From: Neisseria weixii
GTDB taxonomy: Bacteria; Pseudomonadota; Gammaproteobacteria; Burkholderiales; Neisseriaceae
DNA: 64,000 bases
Direction of reading: 5' to 3'
Assembly (NCBI RefSeq): GCF_002327085.1
Contig: NZ_CP023429.1
Location: forward strand, 1,736,001-1,800,000
Shown here: positions 8,743-19,998 of the stretch, one piece after another
Position numbering within the stretch: the stretch's first letter is position 1
How the letters are laid out: every line of letters begins with the position of its first letter
The notes under the pieces: model-generated
Seen by the model: the letters and a program-made list of their open reading frames with translations, nothing else
Databases searched by the model: none
Told to the model about the DNA's origin: nothing
Position numbers and translations under genes: made by a program

Positions 8743-11570
8743 TTAGCCATTCAATGCGTCTCCAACTAATTGCTTCAGTTGGGCAACATGTTTGCTCATG
8801 TAACCCACTGCAGGCGATGCACTGCTTGGGCGGCCGGCATAAGACAGTTTTTGATCTTCGGCGATAACTGCCTCCAAACGGTGGCGGATTTGATAGAAAG
8901 CACCTTGATTTTGCGGTTCTTCTTGCGCCCAAACCACTTGTTTGGCATTCGGATATTTTGCTAGTTCCGCTTTCACCTCATTATCCGGGAACGGATATAG
9001 CTGTTCTACACGTATAATGGCCAAATCGTCTTCCAGCTTGCGCTCGGCCCGGCCTGAAGCCAAATCATAGTAAACCTGACCGGCACACAGAATCACACGT
9101 TTTACGCTGTCATCGCTGTTGCGTTCTGCTTTGTCTTCAATCACCGGACGGAAGCGCGAACCTTCGGTGAAATCAGACAATGGGCTCATGGCATCTTTGA
9201 AACGCAACAGGCGTTTCGACATAAAGATTACCAAAGGTTTACGGTAAGAGCCCAAGACCTGACGTTGCAACAAGTGAAACATTTGCGACGCTTCAGACGG
9301 CATCACGATCTGCATGTTGTGCTCGGCACACAATTGCAACCAACGTTCTAAACGGGCTGACGAATGCTCAGGACCTTGGCCATCATAGCCGTGAGGCAGA
9401 ATAGTGGTCAGACCACATAAGCGCCCCCATTTGGTTTCGCCTGATGACAAGAATTGATCAATCACTACTTGTGCACCGTTGGAAAAGTCACCGAATTGAG
9501 CTTCCCAAATGGTCAGTTTATCCGGCGCCGAGCAGGCAAAGCCGTATTCATAGGCCATTACTGCTTCTTCGTTCAAGATCGAGTCGATAACTAAAAAATC
9601 GGCTGCGCCTTCGCCCATATTACGTAATGGCACATAGGCACCATCGTCCCATTTTTCACGTTTTTGATCGTGAATGACTGCATGACGGTGTGAGAAGGTG
9701 CCGCGACCTGAGTCTTCACCGGAAATACGTACGCCCGCACCTTTGGTCACCAAGTTGGCATAGGCAATGGTTTCAGCCATACCCCAGTCAATCGGCTGCT
9801 TACCGGCAGCCATGGCTTTACGGGCTTCATTTACACGTTTAGCAGTGGCATGCAGGGTGTAGTTATCCGGAATATTGGTGAACTTATCAGCCAAACGTTG
9901 GATATCGGCAGCAGGCAAGCTGGTATCGACATCTTCACGCCAGTCTTGGCCTTGGTATTTGCTCCAATCAATGCTGGTGCGTTGGAAATTGCTTAATGTG
10001 GTTTGTTCGACATGTTCCCCTTTATCCAAGGCATCACGATAAGCCTGAACCAAAGCATCTGCTTCGGCTTGAGTAATCACATTTTCAGCAATCAATTTCT
10101 CAACATACATGGCGCGAGTGCCCGGATGTTGGGCAACTTTTTTGTACATCATCGGTTGGGTCAAAGTCGGGTCATCGCCCTCGTTGTGACCCCATTTGCG
10201 ATAACATACTACATCGATAACGATGTCTTTTTTGAAGGTTTTGCGGTAATCCAAAGCTGCTTGGATAGCAAAGCATACACGTTCCGGATCATCTCCGTTA
10301 ACATGGATAACCGGCGCAGAAACCATTTTTGCCACATCGGTACAATATACTGTTGAACGGGTATCGCGCGTATCGGAAGTGGTAAAGCCGATTTGGTTAT
10401 TGATGACGATATGAACCGTACCGCCGGTAGTATAACCACGGGTTTGCGATAAGTTGAACGTCGCTTGGTTAACACCCAAACCGATAAATGCAGAGTCACC
10501 ATGAATCAAAACCGGCAATACTTTTTCTCGGCCGTTCTTACCCAAGCGCTCTTGCTTTGCACGAGCAGAACCTTCTACCATCGGGTTCACGATTTCCAAG
10601 TGCGACGGATTAAAAGCCAATGAAACATGCATAGGACCATTTGGTGTTGCGATATCAGAGCTGAAACCCATATGGTATTTCACGTCACCGCTTGGGTGCT
10701 TTATTTCGGCACGACCTTCAAACTCGGCAAACAAGTCGCCCGGTTTTTTGCCTAAAGTGTTTACCAACACGTTCAGACGGCCACGGTGTGCCATACCGAT
10801 GATGACTTCTTCTACGCCATCTTTACCGGCATTTTGAATTAAGTAATTCAAGCCGGCGATAACACTTTCGCCACCTTCAACACCGAAACGTTTTTGACCG
10901 ACGTATTTGGTATGCAGGTAACGCTCTAAGGTTTCCGCAGCAGTTAATTGTTTCAATAAGTATCGTTTTTGTTCTTTAGTATATCGTGGAGTAGACAGCA
11001 CGCTTTCAAAGTAATTGCGAATCCAGCGGCGCTCTTCGGTTTCCGGAATATACATATATTCCACCGCCAAATGGCCGCAATAAGTTTGCTTCAAATTCTT
11101 AACGATTTCAGATAAGGCCATTTTTTCTTGGCCGTCGAAATCGCCTTCCCCCATACTGAATTTCACAGCAATATCGGCATCTGTCAGACCATGGAATTTA
11201 GGATCCAATGCTTCTAAATATTTAGGCGGCATCCGTTTTAACGGATCCAATTGCGCCGCACCAACGCCTTGGATGCGGTAAGCAGAAATCATACGCAACA
11301 CGCCAACCTGTTTTTCAACATCGCTTCATCAACGTTACCTGCAATAGCAGCCGTTGATTTTGTCTTAGCCAAATTGGCAAATGATTCACGAATCGGTGCA
11401 TGGGCAACGTCTACATCAGTTGCCCCCGGTAACTTGGTTAAGTCAGTAAAGTATTGCTTCCACTTATCTTCTACTGAGTTTGGGTCAACCAAGAAAGCTT
11501 CGTATAACTCCTCAATATAAGGGGCATTCGAACCAAACAGATAAGAGAAATTAAGTTTTTCTTCCATCAT
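8743..11570 (-). CDS. sucA: 2-oxoglutarate dehydrogenase E1 (one-base frameshift in this sequence)
   Basis: Thiamine-diphosphate-dependent decarboxylase of the 2-oxoglutarate dehydrogenase complex. The first 86 residues (MEEKLNFSYLFGSNAPYIEE onward) and the remaining 850 lie in different frames. At 11311-11315 the plus strand has T5 where T6 would give the expected MLKKQVGVLRMISAYR. Family hallmarks are intact downstream: HRGRLNVL, the GDSAFIGLGV...NNQIGFT cofactor region and the C-terminal WAQEEPQNQGAF. The enzyme is central in Neisseria and the break falls in a homopolymer, so I take it as sequencing error and treat the gene as functional. Confidence 0.92.
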
Positions 11571-11774
11571 GGCGTGCGCTCTTTTCTTTAAGATATAAAT
11601 AAAGGGTAGAACTTTGTGCTACTTTAACGGATTTCAGGCCGTCTGAAGATGACACTTTATTCTACCCTATTCCGAACTAATTGCCTGTAAATATTTTGTC
11701 TTAAATCAATAAAACTAATCTAACAGACTTTTTAGTCTTTAAAAATGTAAATTGACAATCGATTAAAAAACTAA

Positions 11775-13056
11775 TTAACGTTCATCAACCGGCACGAAAT
11801 CACGACGGCCTTCACCGGTGTACAATTGACGCGGGCGGCCGATTTTCAGTGCCGGATCACCAATCATCTCATGCCAATGAGAAATCCAACCTACACTGCG
11901 CGCCAAGGCAAAGATAACGGTAAACATCTCTGTTGGAATACCCAAGGCAGACAATACGATACCCGAATAGAAATCAACGTTTGGATAAAGTTTGCGTTCA
12001 ATAAAGAATGGATCCTTTAATGCAATTTGTTCCAATTCCATGGCCAGTTTGAATTTAGGACTGTCTTCCAAACCCAATTCTTTCAAAACTTCATAGCAGG
12101 TTTCACGCATGATGTTGGCGCGTGGATCCATGTTGCGGTAAACGCGGTGACCAAAACCCATCAAGCGGTATTTACGTTGCTTCACGCCTTCCATGTAGGC
12201 TTCTACATTAGAAACGTCGCCGATTTCATCCAACATATTCAAAACAGCTTCGTTGGCACCTCCATGCGATGCCCCCATAAACAGGCAATACCCGCTGCAA
12301 TACATGCAAAAGGATTGGCGCCGGAAGAGCCGGCCAAGCGTACAGTTGAAGTAGATGCATTTTGCTCGTGATCCGCATGCAGAATGAAGATACGGTCTAA
12401 GGCGCGGGCCAAAACAGGATTTGGCTTATATTCTTCACATGGCGTGGCAAACATCATATGCAGGAAGTTTTCTGCATAAGTCAGATTATTTTTCGGATAG
12501 TTAAACGGCAAGCCATTTGAGTAGCGGTAACACATTGCCGCAATCGTCGGAATTTTGGAAATCAAACGATAAATGGCAATTTCACGGTGTTTCTGATCGG
12601 TAATATCCAAGCTGTCTTGGTAGAAAGCAGACAAGGCGCCAACTACCCCACCATCATTGCCATTGGATGCGCATCGCGACGGAAGCCGCGGAAGAACCAA
12701 GTCAACTGTTCGTGCACCATAGTGTGGTGGCTTACGATATTGGTAAATTCTTTTTTCTGTTCTGCATTCGGTAATTCGCCATAAATCAACAAGTAGCAAA
12801 CTTCCAAATAATCGGATTTTTCTGCCAATTGCTCAATTGGATAACCGCGGTAGTAAAGCAAACCTTCTTCACCATCGATATAGGTAATCTTAGATTCACA
12901 GCTTGCAGTGGACACAAAACCAGGGTCAAAAGAGAACAAACCAGTGTGTTTGGTTAATGCGCGGATATCGATGACATCATTTCCTAATGATGCTTCCAAT
13001 ACCGGCAATTCCAATGCCTCTTGGTTTGGGGTGTTGAGTTTTACTGTTTTAGACAT
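11775..13056 (-). CDS. gltA: Citrate synthase (two one-base frameshifts in this sequence)
   Basis: Type II citrate synthase of about 427 residues, condensing oxaloacetate and acetyl-CoA. Three frames join cleanly if one C is added at 12646-12649 (restoring [15 protein letters not shown]) and one at 12272-12276 (restoring [13 protein letters not shown]). Catalytic features remain: [10 protein letters not shown], the SHGGANE histidine and [12 protein letters not shown]. Both lesions are one base short in C runs, again suggesting sequencing error. It lies between sucA and sdhE, all on the minus strand. Confidence 0.93.
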
Positions 13057-13175
13057 TCTCTGCTCCTTTGTAAAATGAGGCTTTTATGCGTTTTGCTTTA
13101 CAGCACGGTCTTATTTTCAGACGAACTATAAACTATTTCACAATATATTGAAAAACACTGTATCAATATTTTATT

Positions 13176-13421
13176 TTATGCCTGTCTGATTCTATCAAGC
13201 AATGGAATAAGATGAGTTTTTTCAGTTTTCGTATAACCGTTAACCAAAGCTAACAAGTCTTGATCTTGAAACTCAAGAATTTCAACAAACGCGGATAATT
13301 CCTCATCATTTAATTGCTCAAATTCTCTTTCTATAAACCGGCCAAGAACCAAATCAAGCTCTAATAGCCCTCGACGGGTTTGAAAACGGATTTTTCGTTT
13401 TGCAGTATCATCAAATACCAT
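13176..13421 (-). CDS. sdhE: Succinate dehydrogenase assembly factor SdhE
   Basis: 81 residues with the RGxxE motif (RRGLLELD) that promotes covalent attachment of FAD to SdhA. The size and helical composition match the SdhE/Sdh5 (DUF339) family. The stop of sdhB and the start of sdhE are one base apart, so they are translationally linked within the sdh cluster. Confident from motif and context. Confidence 0.9.
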   Translation of the reverse strand: MVFDDTAKRKIRFQTRRGLLELDLVLGRFIEREFEQLNDEELSAFVEILEFQDQDLLALVNGYTKTEKTHLIPLLDRIRQA

Positions 13422-13422
13422 T

Positions 13423-14130
13423 TTAGACTGCTCGTTTCAACATAATTTCTTTAATCTTACCGATTGCACGAGTAGGATTCAAGTGTTTCGGGCAAACATC
13501 AACACAGTTCATAATGGTATGGCAGCGGAACAAACGATACGGATCGTTCAAATCATCCAAACGCTCGTTGGTAATGGTATCGCGACTATCAGCAATAAAA
13601 CGGTAAGCATTTAACAAACCAGACGGGCCTACGAATTTATCAGGATTCCACCAGAATGAAGGGCATGCAGTCGAACAACATGCACACAAGATACACTCAT
13701 ACAAACCATCCAGTTCTTTACGATCTTCTTGAGTTTGCAAACGCTCTTTATCCGAATCAATCGGCGTATCGTTTACCACATAAGGTTTAATAGAATGATA
13801 TTGTTTAAAGAATTGAGTCATATCCACGATCAAATCGCGGATAACCGGTAAGCCCGGCAATGGACGGATTTTAATCGGCTGCTTCAGGCTACGAATGTCA
13901 GTCAAACAAGCTAAGCCGTTTTTACCGTTGATGTTCATGCCGTCTGAACCGCAAATACCTTCGCGGCAGGAGCGACGGAACGACAAGGTATCGTCTTGAG
14001 CTTTCAGCTTAACCAATGCATCCAATAATTTCACGTCGGTTGGTTCGATCTCCAACTCGTATTTCTGCATATAAGGTTTTGCATCAACATCAGGGTTGTA
14101 GCGGTAAACTTCAAAACTTACTTTTTCCAT
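13423..14130 (-). CDS. sdhB: Succinate dehydrogenase iron-sulfur subunit
   Basis: 235 residues. The N-terminal ferredoxin domain has the [2Fe-2S] cysteines (SCREGICGSDG, then LAC), and the C-terminal domain carries the [4Fe-4S] (CILCACCSTACP) and [3Fe-4S] (CHTIMNCVDVCP) ligands. It relays electrons from SdhA to the quinone site in the inner membrane. Start at 14130 follows AAGGAAC. Confidence 0.95.
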   Translation of the reverse strand: MEKVSFEVYRYNPDVDAKPYMQKYELEIEPTDVKLLDALVKLKAQDDTLSFRRSCREGICGSDGMNINGKNGLACLTDIRSLKQPIKIRPLPGLPVIRDLIVDMTQFFKQYHSIKPYVVNDTPIDSDKERLQTQEDRKELDGLYECILCACCSTACPSFWWNPDKFVGPSGLLNAYRFIADSRDTITNERLDDLNDPYRLFRCHTIMNCVDVCPKHLNPTRAIGKIKEIMLKRAV

Positions 14131-14263
14131 GAGAAGTGTTCCTTTTCTCACGAGCGGCTTGATGAATGATTATAGAATTTCAAACCGTCGGTGTAGGGTC
14201 TATTTTTCTGATATTTTCAGGCAGCCTTTAATACGCTAATACGCCGCCTGAAATCTGGATACA

Positions 14264-16026
14264 TTAGTAAACGCGTTTGGCCGGTTCGATATAATCAACG
14301 GTCAGCGGCTTGGTGTGTACCGGTTTATAACTCAAGGTGTTGCTCAATGAATGATACAGGGTATGTTTCATCCAGTTTTCATCATCGCGCTCAGGGTGGT
14401 CATCTGAAGCATGTGCTCCACGTGACTCTTTACGCGCCTCAGCAGATACCAAAGTTGCTTTCGCTACTTCAATCAGGTTATCCAATTCTAAAGCCTCAAT
14501 GCGCGCAGTATTCCACACTTTGCTCTTGTCTTTGATTTCGGTGCGTTTCACACGCTCGGCGATTTCCATAATTTCTTTTACGCCTTTGCTCAAAATTTCA
14601 TCGGTACGGAATACACCTGCGTGAAGTTGAACAGAACGCTGCAAATCACGACGCAATTCATCAACATTTTCACCATCAGTTTGGTTATCCAAACGATCCA
14701 AGCGTTGCGCAGTCAACTGACCGGCATTTTCCGGCAAAGCTTTCCAACCTTCTTGCGCTCTAATGAAATCGATCATGCTATCGCCCGCTGCTTTACCAAA
14801 CACTACCAAGTCAAGCAATGAATTGGTACCCAAACGGTTGGCGCCGTGAACAGAAGCACACGCACACTCACCGGCAGCATACAAGCCTTTTACCACTGAC
14901 TCATATTCGTCGCCCTTAGGCACAATCACTTCACCATGATAGTTAGTCGGAATACCACCCATCATATAGTGGGTTGTCGGCACAACAGGAATCGGGTCTT
15001 TAATTGGGTCGATACCGGCAAACTGGATAGAAATCTCACGAATACCCGGCAGTTTTTCCATAATCTTTTCGGCACCGATGTGGTCGATTTTCAGCAATAC
15101 ATGGTCTTTGTTTTTACCACAGCCACGACCTTCATAAATCTCCATCGCCATGGCGCGGGAAACCACGTCACGAGACGCCAGGTCTTTAACGGTTGGCGCA
15201 TAACGTTCCATGAAACGTTCGCCGTTAGCGTTCAGCAAAATGCCACCCTCACCACGCACACCTTCGGTAATCAATACGCCGGCACCTGCCACACCGGTCG
15301 GATGGAATTGCCAGAATTCCATGTCTTCCAATGGAATACCTGCACGGGCGCAAATACCCAAACCGTCACCGGTATTCATGTAGGCATTGGTCGAAGATGC
15401 GTAAATACGCCCCCCCCACCGGTAGCAAACATTACCGCTTTAGCGTGGAAAATGTACACATCACCAGTTTCCATTTCCATAGCAGTCACACCAACCACAT
15501 CACCTTCTTCATCACGAATCAGGTCTAATGCCGTCCACTCTACAAAGAATTGGGTATTGGCGCGAACGTTTTGCTGATACAAAGTATGCAGCATGGCATG
15601 ACCGGTGCGGTCGGCAACCGCACAGGCACGCTCTACCGCACGCTTACCATGTTCAGCCGTATGACCACCAAACGGACGTTGGTAAATTTTGCCGCTTTCC
15701 ACACGGTCAAAAGGCATACCCATGTGTTCCAGCTCGATAACCGCTTCAGGTGCCGCACGACACATAAATTCAATCGCATCTTGGTCGCCCAACCAGTCAG
15801 AGCCTTTTACGGTGTCGTACATATGCCAATCCCAACGATCTTCCTGTACGTTACCCAAGGAAGCAGAAATACCGCCTTGTGCAGCAACAGTATGCGAACG
15901 GGTCGGAAACACTTTAGACAATACGGCACAATTCAGACCGGATTTAGACAATTGCAGGGCAGCACGCAGACCTGCACCACCGCCGCCAACAATCACGGCA
16001 TCAAACTTGCGAACAGGAAAACTCAT
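14264..16026 (-). CDS. sdhA: Succinate dehydrogenase flavoprotein subunit (one-base frameshift in this sequence)
   Basis: About 587 residues. The N-terminal part has the FAD-binding [11 protein letters not shown] and the [10 protein letters not shown] histidine that carries covalent FAD. The frame breaks in a run of eight C at 15410-15417; nine would give [20 protein letters not shown] as expected, and the C-terminal part then reads normally ([12 protein letters not shown], the [11 protein letters not shown] motif, [11 protein letters not shown] region). A homopolymer miscount is the simplest explanation. The ATG at 16026 lies two bases after the sdhD stop. Confidence 0.93.
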
Positions 16027-16028
16027 AC

Positions 16029-16370
16029 TTACCCCCAAATAACTTTAACTGAATATACCAAGCAGCCAACCAACCAAACAATAGTAGCTACTTGCAAAAA
16101 TAAACGCAGACCAAACGATTTAATATAGTCCATCCACAAGTCACGAATACCAACCCATGCATGCAGGAACAAAGCAATAAAGCTCACCTGAGTAAACAAT
16201 TTCACCCAAGTTTGGTCAAAAAATGCCTGCCATGCGGCATATTCTTTTGGCAATGCCAATAAGAATGCAATCAGCACAACAGTATAAATCAGCATGATGA
16301 CAGCAGTTGCACGCTGCATCGCCCAATCTCTCAAACCGTAGTGGGCACCGGTTAATTTACGATCTACCAT
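16029..16370 (-). CDS. sdhD: Succinate dehydrogenase membrane anchor subunit D
   Basis: 113 residues with three membrane helices (about 20-41, 60-80 and 90-111). The first helix begins after the conserved [12 protein letters not shown] segment; the histidine in [14 protein letters not shown] is the expected haem b ligand and quinone-site region. Overlaps the sdhC stop by seven bases, indicating coupled translation. Confidence 0.9.
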   Translation of the reverse strand: MVDRKLTGAHYGLRDWAMQRATAVIMLIYTVVLIAFLLALPKEYAAWQAFFDQTWVKLFTQVSFIALFLHAWVGIRDLWMDYIKSFGLRLFLQVATIVWLVGCLVYSVKVIWG

Positions 16371-16741
16371 AACAAGGCTCCAATCACTACAGTCAATACC
16401 AAAGCAGCAACAAACACCAGTTTCGCCGTATTGCGGGCTGTGTTCAATTCCAAACCTTTATGCGCGTCCAACAACAGGAAGCGGATGCCGGCCAAGCTGT
16501 GATGCAGATACGCCCACAACAAGCCAATCAACGCCAACTTCACCAGCGGATTGGAAACAAAGGCACGATAGGCTTCAAAATCTGACTGTTGGCTTAATGT
16601 GCCTGACAGTAAGTAAAGCAATACCGGCAGAGCAATAAACAAAACAACACCGCTAATACGGTGCAAAATAGAAACAATCCCCGGTATCGGTAAGCGGATA
16701 TTAGGGATTTCTAGAAAGACAGGACGTGGTTTGGCGGACAT
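16364..16741 (-). CDS. sdhC: Succinate dehydrogenase cytochrome b556 subunit C
   Basis: 125 residues with three membrane helices. It contains the family motif SILHRISGV near residue 25 and the haem-ligand histidine in LHHSLAGIRFLLLD. First gene of the sdhC-D-A-B-E-gltA-sucA-sucB run. An AGAGGAA ribosome site precedes the ATG. Confidence 0.92.
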   Translation of the reverse strand: MSAKPRPVFLEIPNIRLPIPGIVSILHRISGVVLFIALPVLLYLLSGTLSQQSDFEAYRAFVSNPLVKLALIGLLWAYLHHSLAGIRFLLLDAHKGLELNTARNTAKLVFVAALVLTVVIGALLW

Positions 16742-17257
16742 GGTCTGTTCCTCTGAATTTATTTTCTTCTCAAAATCGGGTAGCGCAAAACTACAATGAA
16801 TTACACTTGCTATAATTTACATGGTTTATCGCCATTTGAACAGCCCAATTTGTAAACAATCTAATAAATTTTTACAAAAATGAGACAAAATAATTTTATC
16901 GTATTTCTTTTTGACTACTCCTTTCGCCTGATAATTGATAATATCAACCTAAACTGCTATCCCGCAAAAAAACATTCAACTTATCTGAATTTATTCACCT
17001 GGCTGCGCTTGTAAAACTCCCATTCGCTCATGATCAATCGACATTATTTTGATATTAATTAAGTACGGTAATCATTTAATCCTGCTTTAGCATTTCATTA
17101 TTTTGCTGCTTATCATAAAACTGCATTGAGTTGACGTATCTTAATCATCCAATCTCTTATACTTCTTATAATTTCCCGTTCCAATGTTTTTCATCAAATC
17201 AAACAAGAAGAATGGCCAAGCAACACATATCATGACAACGATTAAAAGGGCTTTTCT
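16742..17257. other. 516-bp AT-rich divergent intergenic region
   Basis: Upstream region of the sdh operon (minus) and of the ykvA-like gene (plus). I see no gene. TATAAT-like words occur at 16809-16814 and near 17166, but no well-spaced -35/-10 pair stands out. No uptake sequence is present. Confidence 0.4.
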
Positions 17258-17643
17258 ATGAATGCTATGAACGATTCAAACTCAGCTTCCCTGAAAACTA
17301 TATTCCAAAATTCAGACGCAAAAAACTCAATGAACCCGGCTTTCTACGCAAGCTTGGGCGCTTTGCGGGCAGATTGGGCGCACCGGTAGTCCGCCAGCTT
17401 TATGCATTGTATTTTTTGTGGAAATCACCGCACACGCCCAAACAGGCAAAAATGATTATCGTAGGTGCATTAGTGTATTTTTTCAGCCCAATTGATGCCA
17501 TTCCCGATTTATTGGGACCCTTGGGATTCACCGATGATATTGCCGTAATCACATTGGTTTACAGCCAAATGAAAGCCTATCTGACCGAAGATATTCGTGA
17601 ACAAGCCCGCATTGCCACCGCTAAGATTTTAGGTAAAAAATAA
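17258..17643 (+). CDS. YkvA-family (DUF1232) membrane protein, frameshifted near its start
   Basis: The C-terminal 89 residues hold the DUF1232 core: a hydrophobic helix (MIIVGALVYFF) then SPIDAIPDLLGPLGFTDD, typical of this small membrane-protein family of unknown role. The reading frame extends upstream without stops to about 17244 but has no ATG. The only ATG with a good ribosome site (AAAAGGG, ATG at 17258) is out of frame by one base, so a single missing base just after it is likely. A TTG at 17374 is the fallback start but would cut off a conserved basic N-terminus. Confidence 0.65.
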
Positions 17644-17654
17644 ACAGCAAAAAA

Positions 17655-17685
17655 AAGGCCGTCTGAAATTCAGACGGCCTTTTTA
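17655..17685. terminator. Bidirectional terminator between convergent genes
   Basis: AAGGCCGTCTGAA and its inverse form a 13-bp stem, A-rich on one side and T-rich on the other, between ykvA-like and the following minus-strand lipoprotein. Confidence 0.75.
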
Positions 17686-17697
17686 TTTTAAATCACA

Positions 17698-18186
17698 TTA
17701 TTGCAACGGAGACATATTCATCACTTCCATCAGGAAATTGGTAAATGCCGGATTACTTGGTTTGCTGTTCATGCTCTTCCAACGTTGCTGCCAACCGCGC
17801 AAAGCGTTTTGGATATACAACTTGGATTGTTGAGTAGTGATTTCACCACGTTGGCTATCCACGGCAGAACGCAGATAAACTTCATACATGCTGTCGTCAA
17901 CAGAGTTGCGACCCACCAATTGAATACGATAGCGGTTTAAGTATTGGGCAGCTTGAACCTTAGTCATCTTTCCTTGGCTGACCTGATAACTCAAGCGTGT
18001 CGCTTCGTCACGGATTTTGGAAACATCTGACCAGTGGCTAGAAGCCAAACGGAAACCGGCAGCCGGCTTCTCAGTTACTTGGACATTAGTCGGACGCACC
18101 GGCACTTCTTTTAAGGTTGGCACGTAGATAGATTGACAACCGGCAAGTGCCGCCAATGTAAATAAGAGGGGGATATATTTTTTCAT
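17698..18186 (-). CDS. Conserved neisserial lipoprotein, unknown function
   Basis: 162 residues with a lipoprotein signal MKKYIPLLFTLAALAGCQ (lipobox LAGC, cysteine 18). The mature part is helical and charged (HWSDVSKIRDEATRLSYQV; QLVGRNSVDDSMYEVYLRS). It resembles conserved hypothetical lipoproteins I recall from meningococcal genomes. No function assigned. Start at 18186 is chosen for the compact signal peptide; 18195 is possible. Confidence 0.7.
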   Translation of the reverse strand: MKKYIPLLFTLAALAGCQSIYVPTLKEVPVRPTNVQVTEKPAAGFRLASSHWSDVSKIRDEATRLSYQVSQGKMTKVQAAQYLNRYRIQLVGRNSVDDSMYEVYLRSAVDSQRGEITTQQSKLYIQNALRGWQQRWKSMNSKPSNPAFTNFLMEVMNMSPLQ

Positions 18187-18314
18187 GTGGGTCATTATAA
18201 TCAGATTCGTCGAATAGTCCAAATGATGGTCGCACTGATACATGATCAAGTTTGCTCAATTACAACATATTTCGAATAAGTCGTCATCATGTGGAAAATG
18301 AAACACAACAAAAA

Positions 18315-18376
18315 AGGCCGTCTGAAACGGCCTCTTCAATAACCAATATTATGCCAAAAACCAATATTATGCCAAA
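18315..18376 (-). repeat. Terminator-like uptake pair and 19-bp tandem duplication at the cysK stop
   Basis: At the 3' end of cysK the motif ACCAATATTATGCCAAA occurs twice in tandem (about 18342-18375); the gene-proximal copy includes the stop codon. A short uptake-derived hairpin (18315-18333) follows and probably terminates cysK. Confidence 0.6.
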
Positions 18377-19299
18377 TCGGCAAATAATGGCGTAGAAAGA
18401 TAACGCTCGCCATAAGAAGGAATCAATACCACAATCAATTTGCCTTCGTTTTCAGGGCGCTTCGCCAATTGCAATGCACTCCAAACGGCTGCACCGGAAG
18501 AAATACCCACCAAGATACCCTCTTTTTCCGCCATCGCACGAGCAGTCTCGAATGCAGCTTCATTTGGCGCCTGGATGATTTCATCGTAAATAGAAGTATT
18601 CAATACACTCGGTACGAAACCGGCGCCAATACCTTGAATCGGGTGTGGACCTTTCTCACCACCGCTCAATACCGGCGATGCCTCCGGCTCTACCGCAACA
18701 ATTTTGACATCGGGTTTGTGTTGTTTCAATACTTCTCCCACACCCGTTACTGTGCCGCCAGTACCGACACCAGCCACAAAAATATCTACTTTACCATCGG
18801 TATCACGCCAAACTTCTTCGGCAGTGGTTTCACGGTGGATTTGCGGATTGGCCTCATTGTCAAATTGACGCGGCATGAAGTAAGTGCTTGGATTTTCGTC
18901 AACCAAAGATTGTGCTTTGGCAATCGCGCCACCCATGCCTTCTGCAGCCGGTGTCAAAATCAATTCGGCACCAAATGCACGCAACAACATTTTGCGCTCT
19001 TTACTCATGCTCTCCGGCATAGTGATGGCCAGTTTATAGCCGCGGGCAGCACATACCATTGCCAAACCGATACCGGTATTACCGCTGGTTGCTTCAACAA
19101 TCACGGTATTTTTGTTGATTTTACCGGCCTTTTCCGCCTGCTCAATCATCGCTTCTGCAATACGGTCTTTTACGCTGCTGCCCGGGTTGAAGAATTCCAA
19201 CTTCACAGCAACGTCGGCTTTTAAACCTTCGGTCAAACGGTTTAATTTCACCAACGGGGTATTGCCGATTAGTTCGGTAATGCTGTTTGCAATTTTCAT
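18367..19299 (-). CDS. cysK: Cysteine synthase A
   Basis: 310 residues. O-acetylserine sulfhydrylase, making cysteine from O-acetylserine and sulfide with PLP. The PLP lysine is in NPGSSVKDR, the substrate loop is [10 protein letters not shown], the phosphate-binding glycine loop is [10 protein letters not shown] and the C-terminal GISSGAA is present. Intact; start after a conventional ribosome site. Confidence 0.95.
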   Translation of the reverse strand: MKIANSITELIGNTPLVKLNRLTEGLKADVAVKLEFFNPGSSVKDRIAEAMIEQAEKAGKINKNTVIVEATSGNTGIGLAMVCAARGYKLAITMPESMSKERKMLLRAFGAELILTPAAEGMGGAIAKAQSLVDENPSTYFMPRQFDNEANPQIHRETTAEEVWRDTDGKVDIFVAGVGTGGTVTGVGEVLKQHKPDVKIVAVEPEASPVLSGGEKGPHPIQGIGAGFVPSVLNTSIYDEIIQAPNEAAFETARAMAEKEGILVGISSGAAVWSALQLAKRPENEGKLIVVLIPSYGERYLSTPLFADLA

Positions 19300-19394
19300 G
19301 TTCTGCTCCTGAATAAAGATAATACAGCCTGCATGTTAATCTGAGGCCGTCTGAAAAACCAATATTTAATATTTCTTACTTTATAACTTTTTGT

Positions 19395-19996
19395 TTAAAA
19401 ACGCCCTACCATGATGATGGATAAAATTACCGCCACCTGAACAATCAACAACATCAAAAAACCGCTTTGCAATTGCCGGCTGCTGAATAAGCTGGCCGAT
19501 TGATTCATAATTTTAGCGCGGTGCACATAAAATACTGCCATTAAAACCAATTGCAATACAAACCAATAGCTTGGTTCCAGAGCATAAAAAACCAACAATG
19601 CCGGCATGGAAAAAACAGAAGTGCCTTCTGGATAATGATACCAAACCATACCTGCCAGCAAAATAAACACCGAAGTCATCAACGCATTACTGACTGCAAA
19701 CAAGCTTAACAAGGGATGCGCTTCATCAGCCTGCCAAAATTGGCCGTCGGGCGTTTTTAGCCAATGATTTAAAAAGAAAAAAATACTGCCTACCGTTAAA
19801 TAAAAATGCGGAATAAACAAAGGCCCGATATGGGTGATGCCCCAAGCACCCGGTATCAATTCGGCACCTAAAAAGCCCACAGCCAGCCATGTGATTACTG
19901 CCGCCCAAAACCATTGGAATTTCTCAGCTTTGAAAATCAGCCCCAAGAAAAATACGGCATAAATCACGGCCGCCCATAAATCAAAATGAAAAACCA
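19395..19996 (-). CDS. Multi-pass membrane protein, unknown
   Basis: 200 residues, about six hydrophobic segments. It begins two bases after the dapF stop, so it is probably translated with dapF. The N-terminal MVFHFDLWAAVIYAVFF at 19996 is preferred to the longer frame that overlaps dapF. No family recognised; many aromatic residues in the membrane spans. Confidence 0.65.
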
Positions 19997-19998
19997 TC

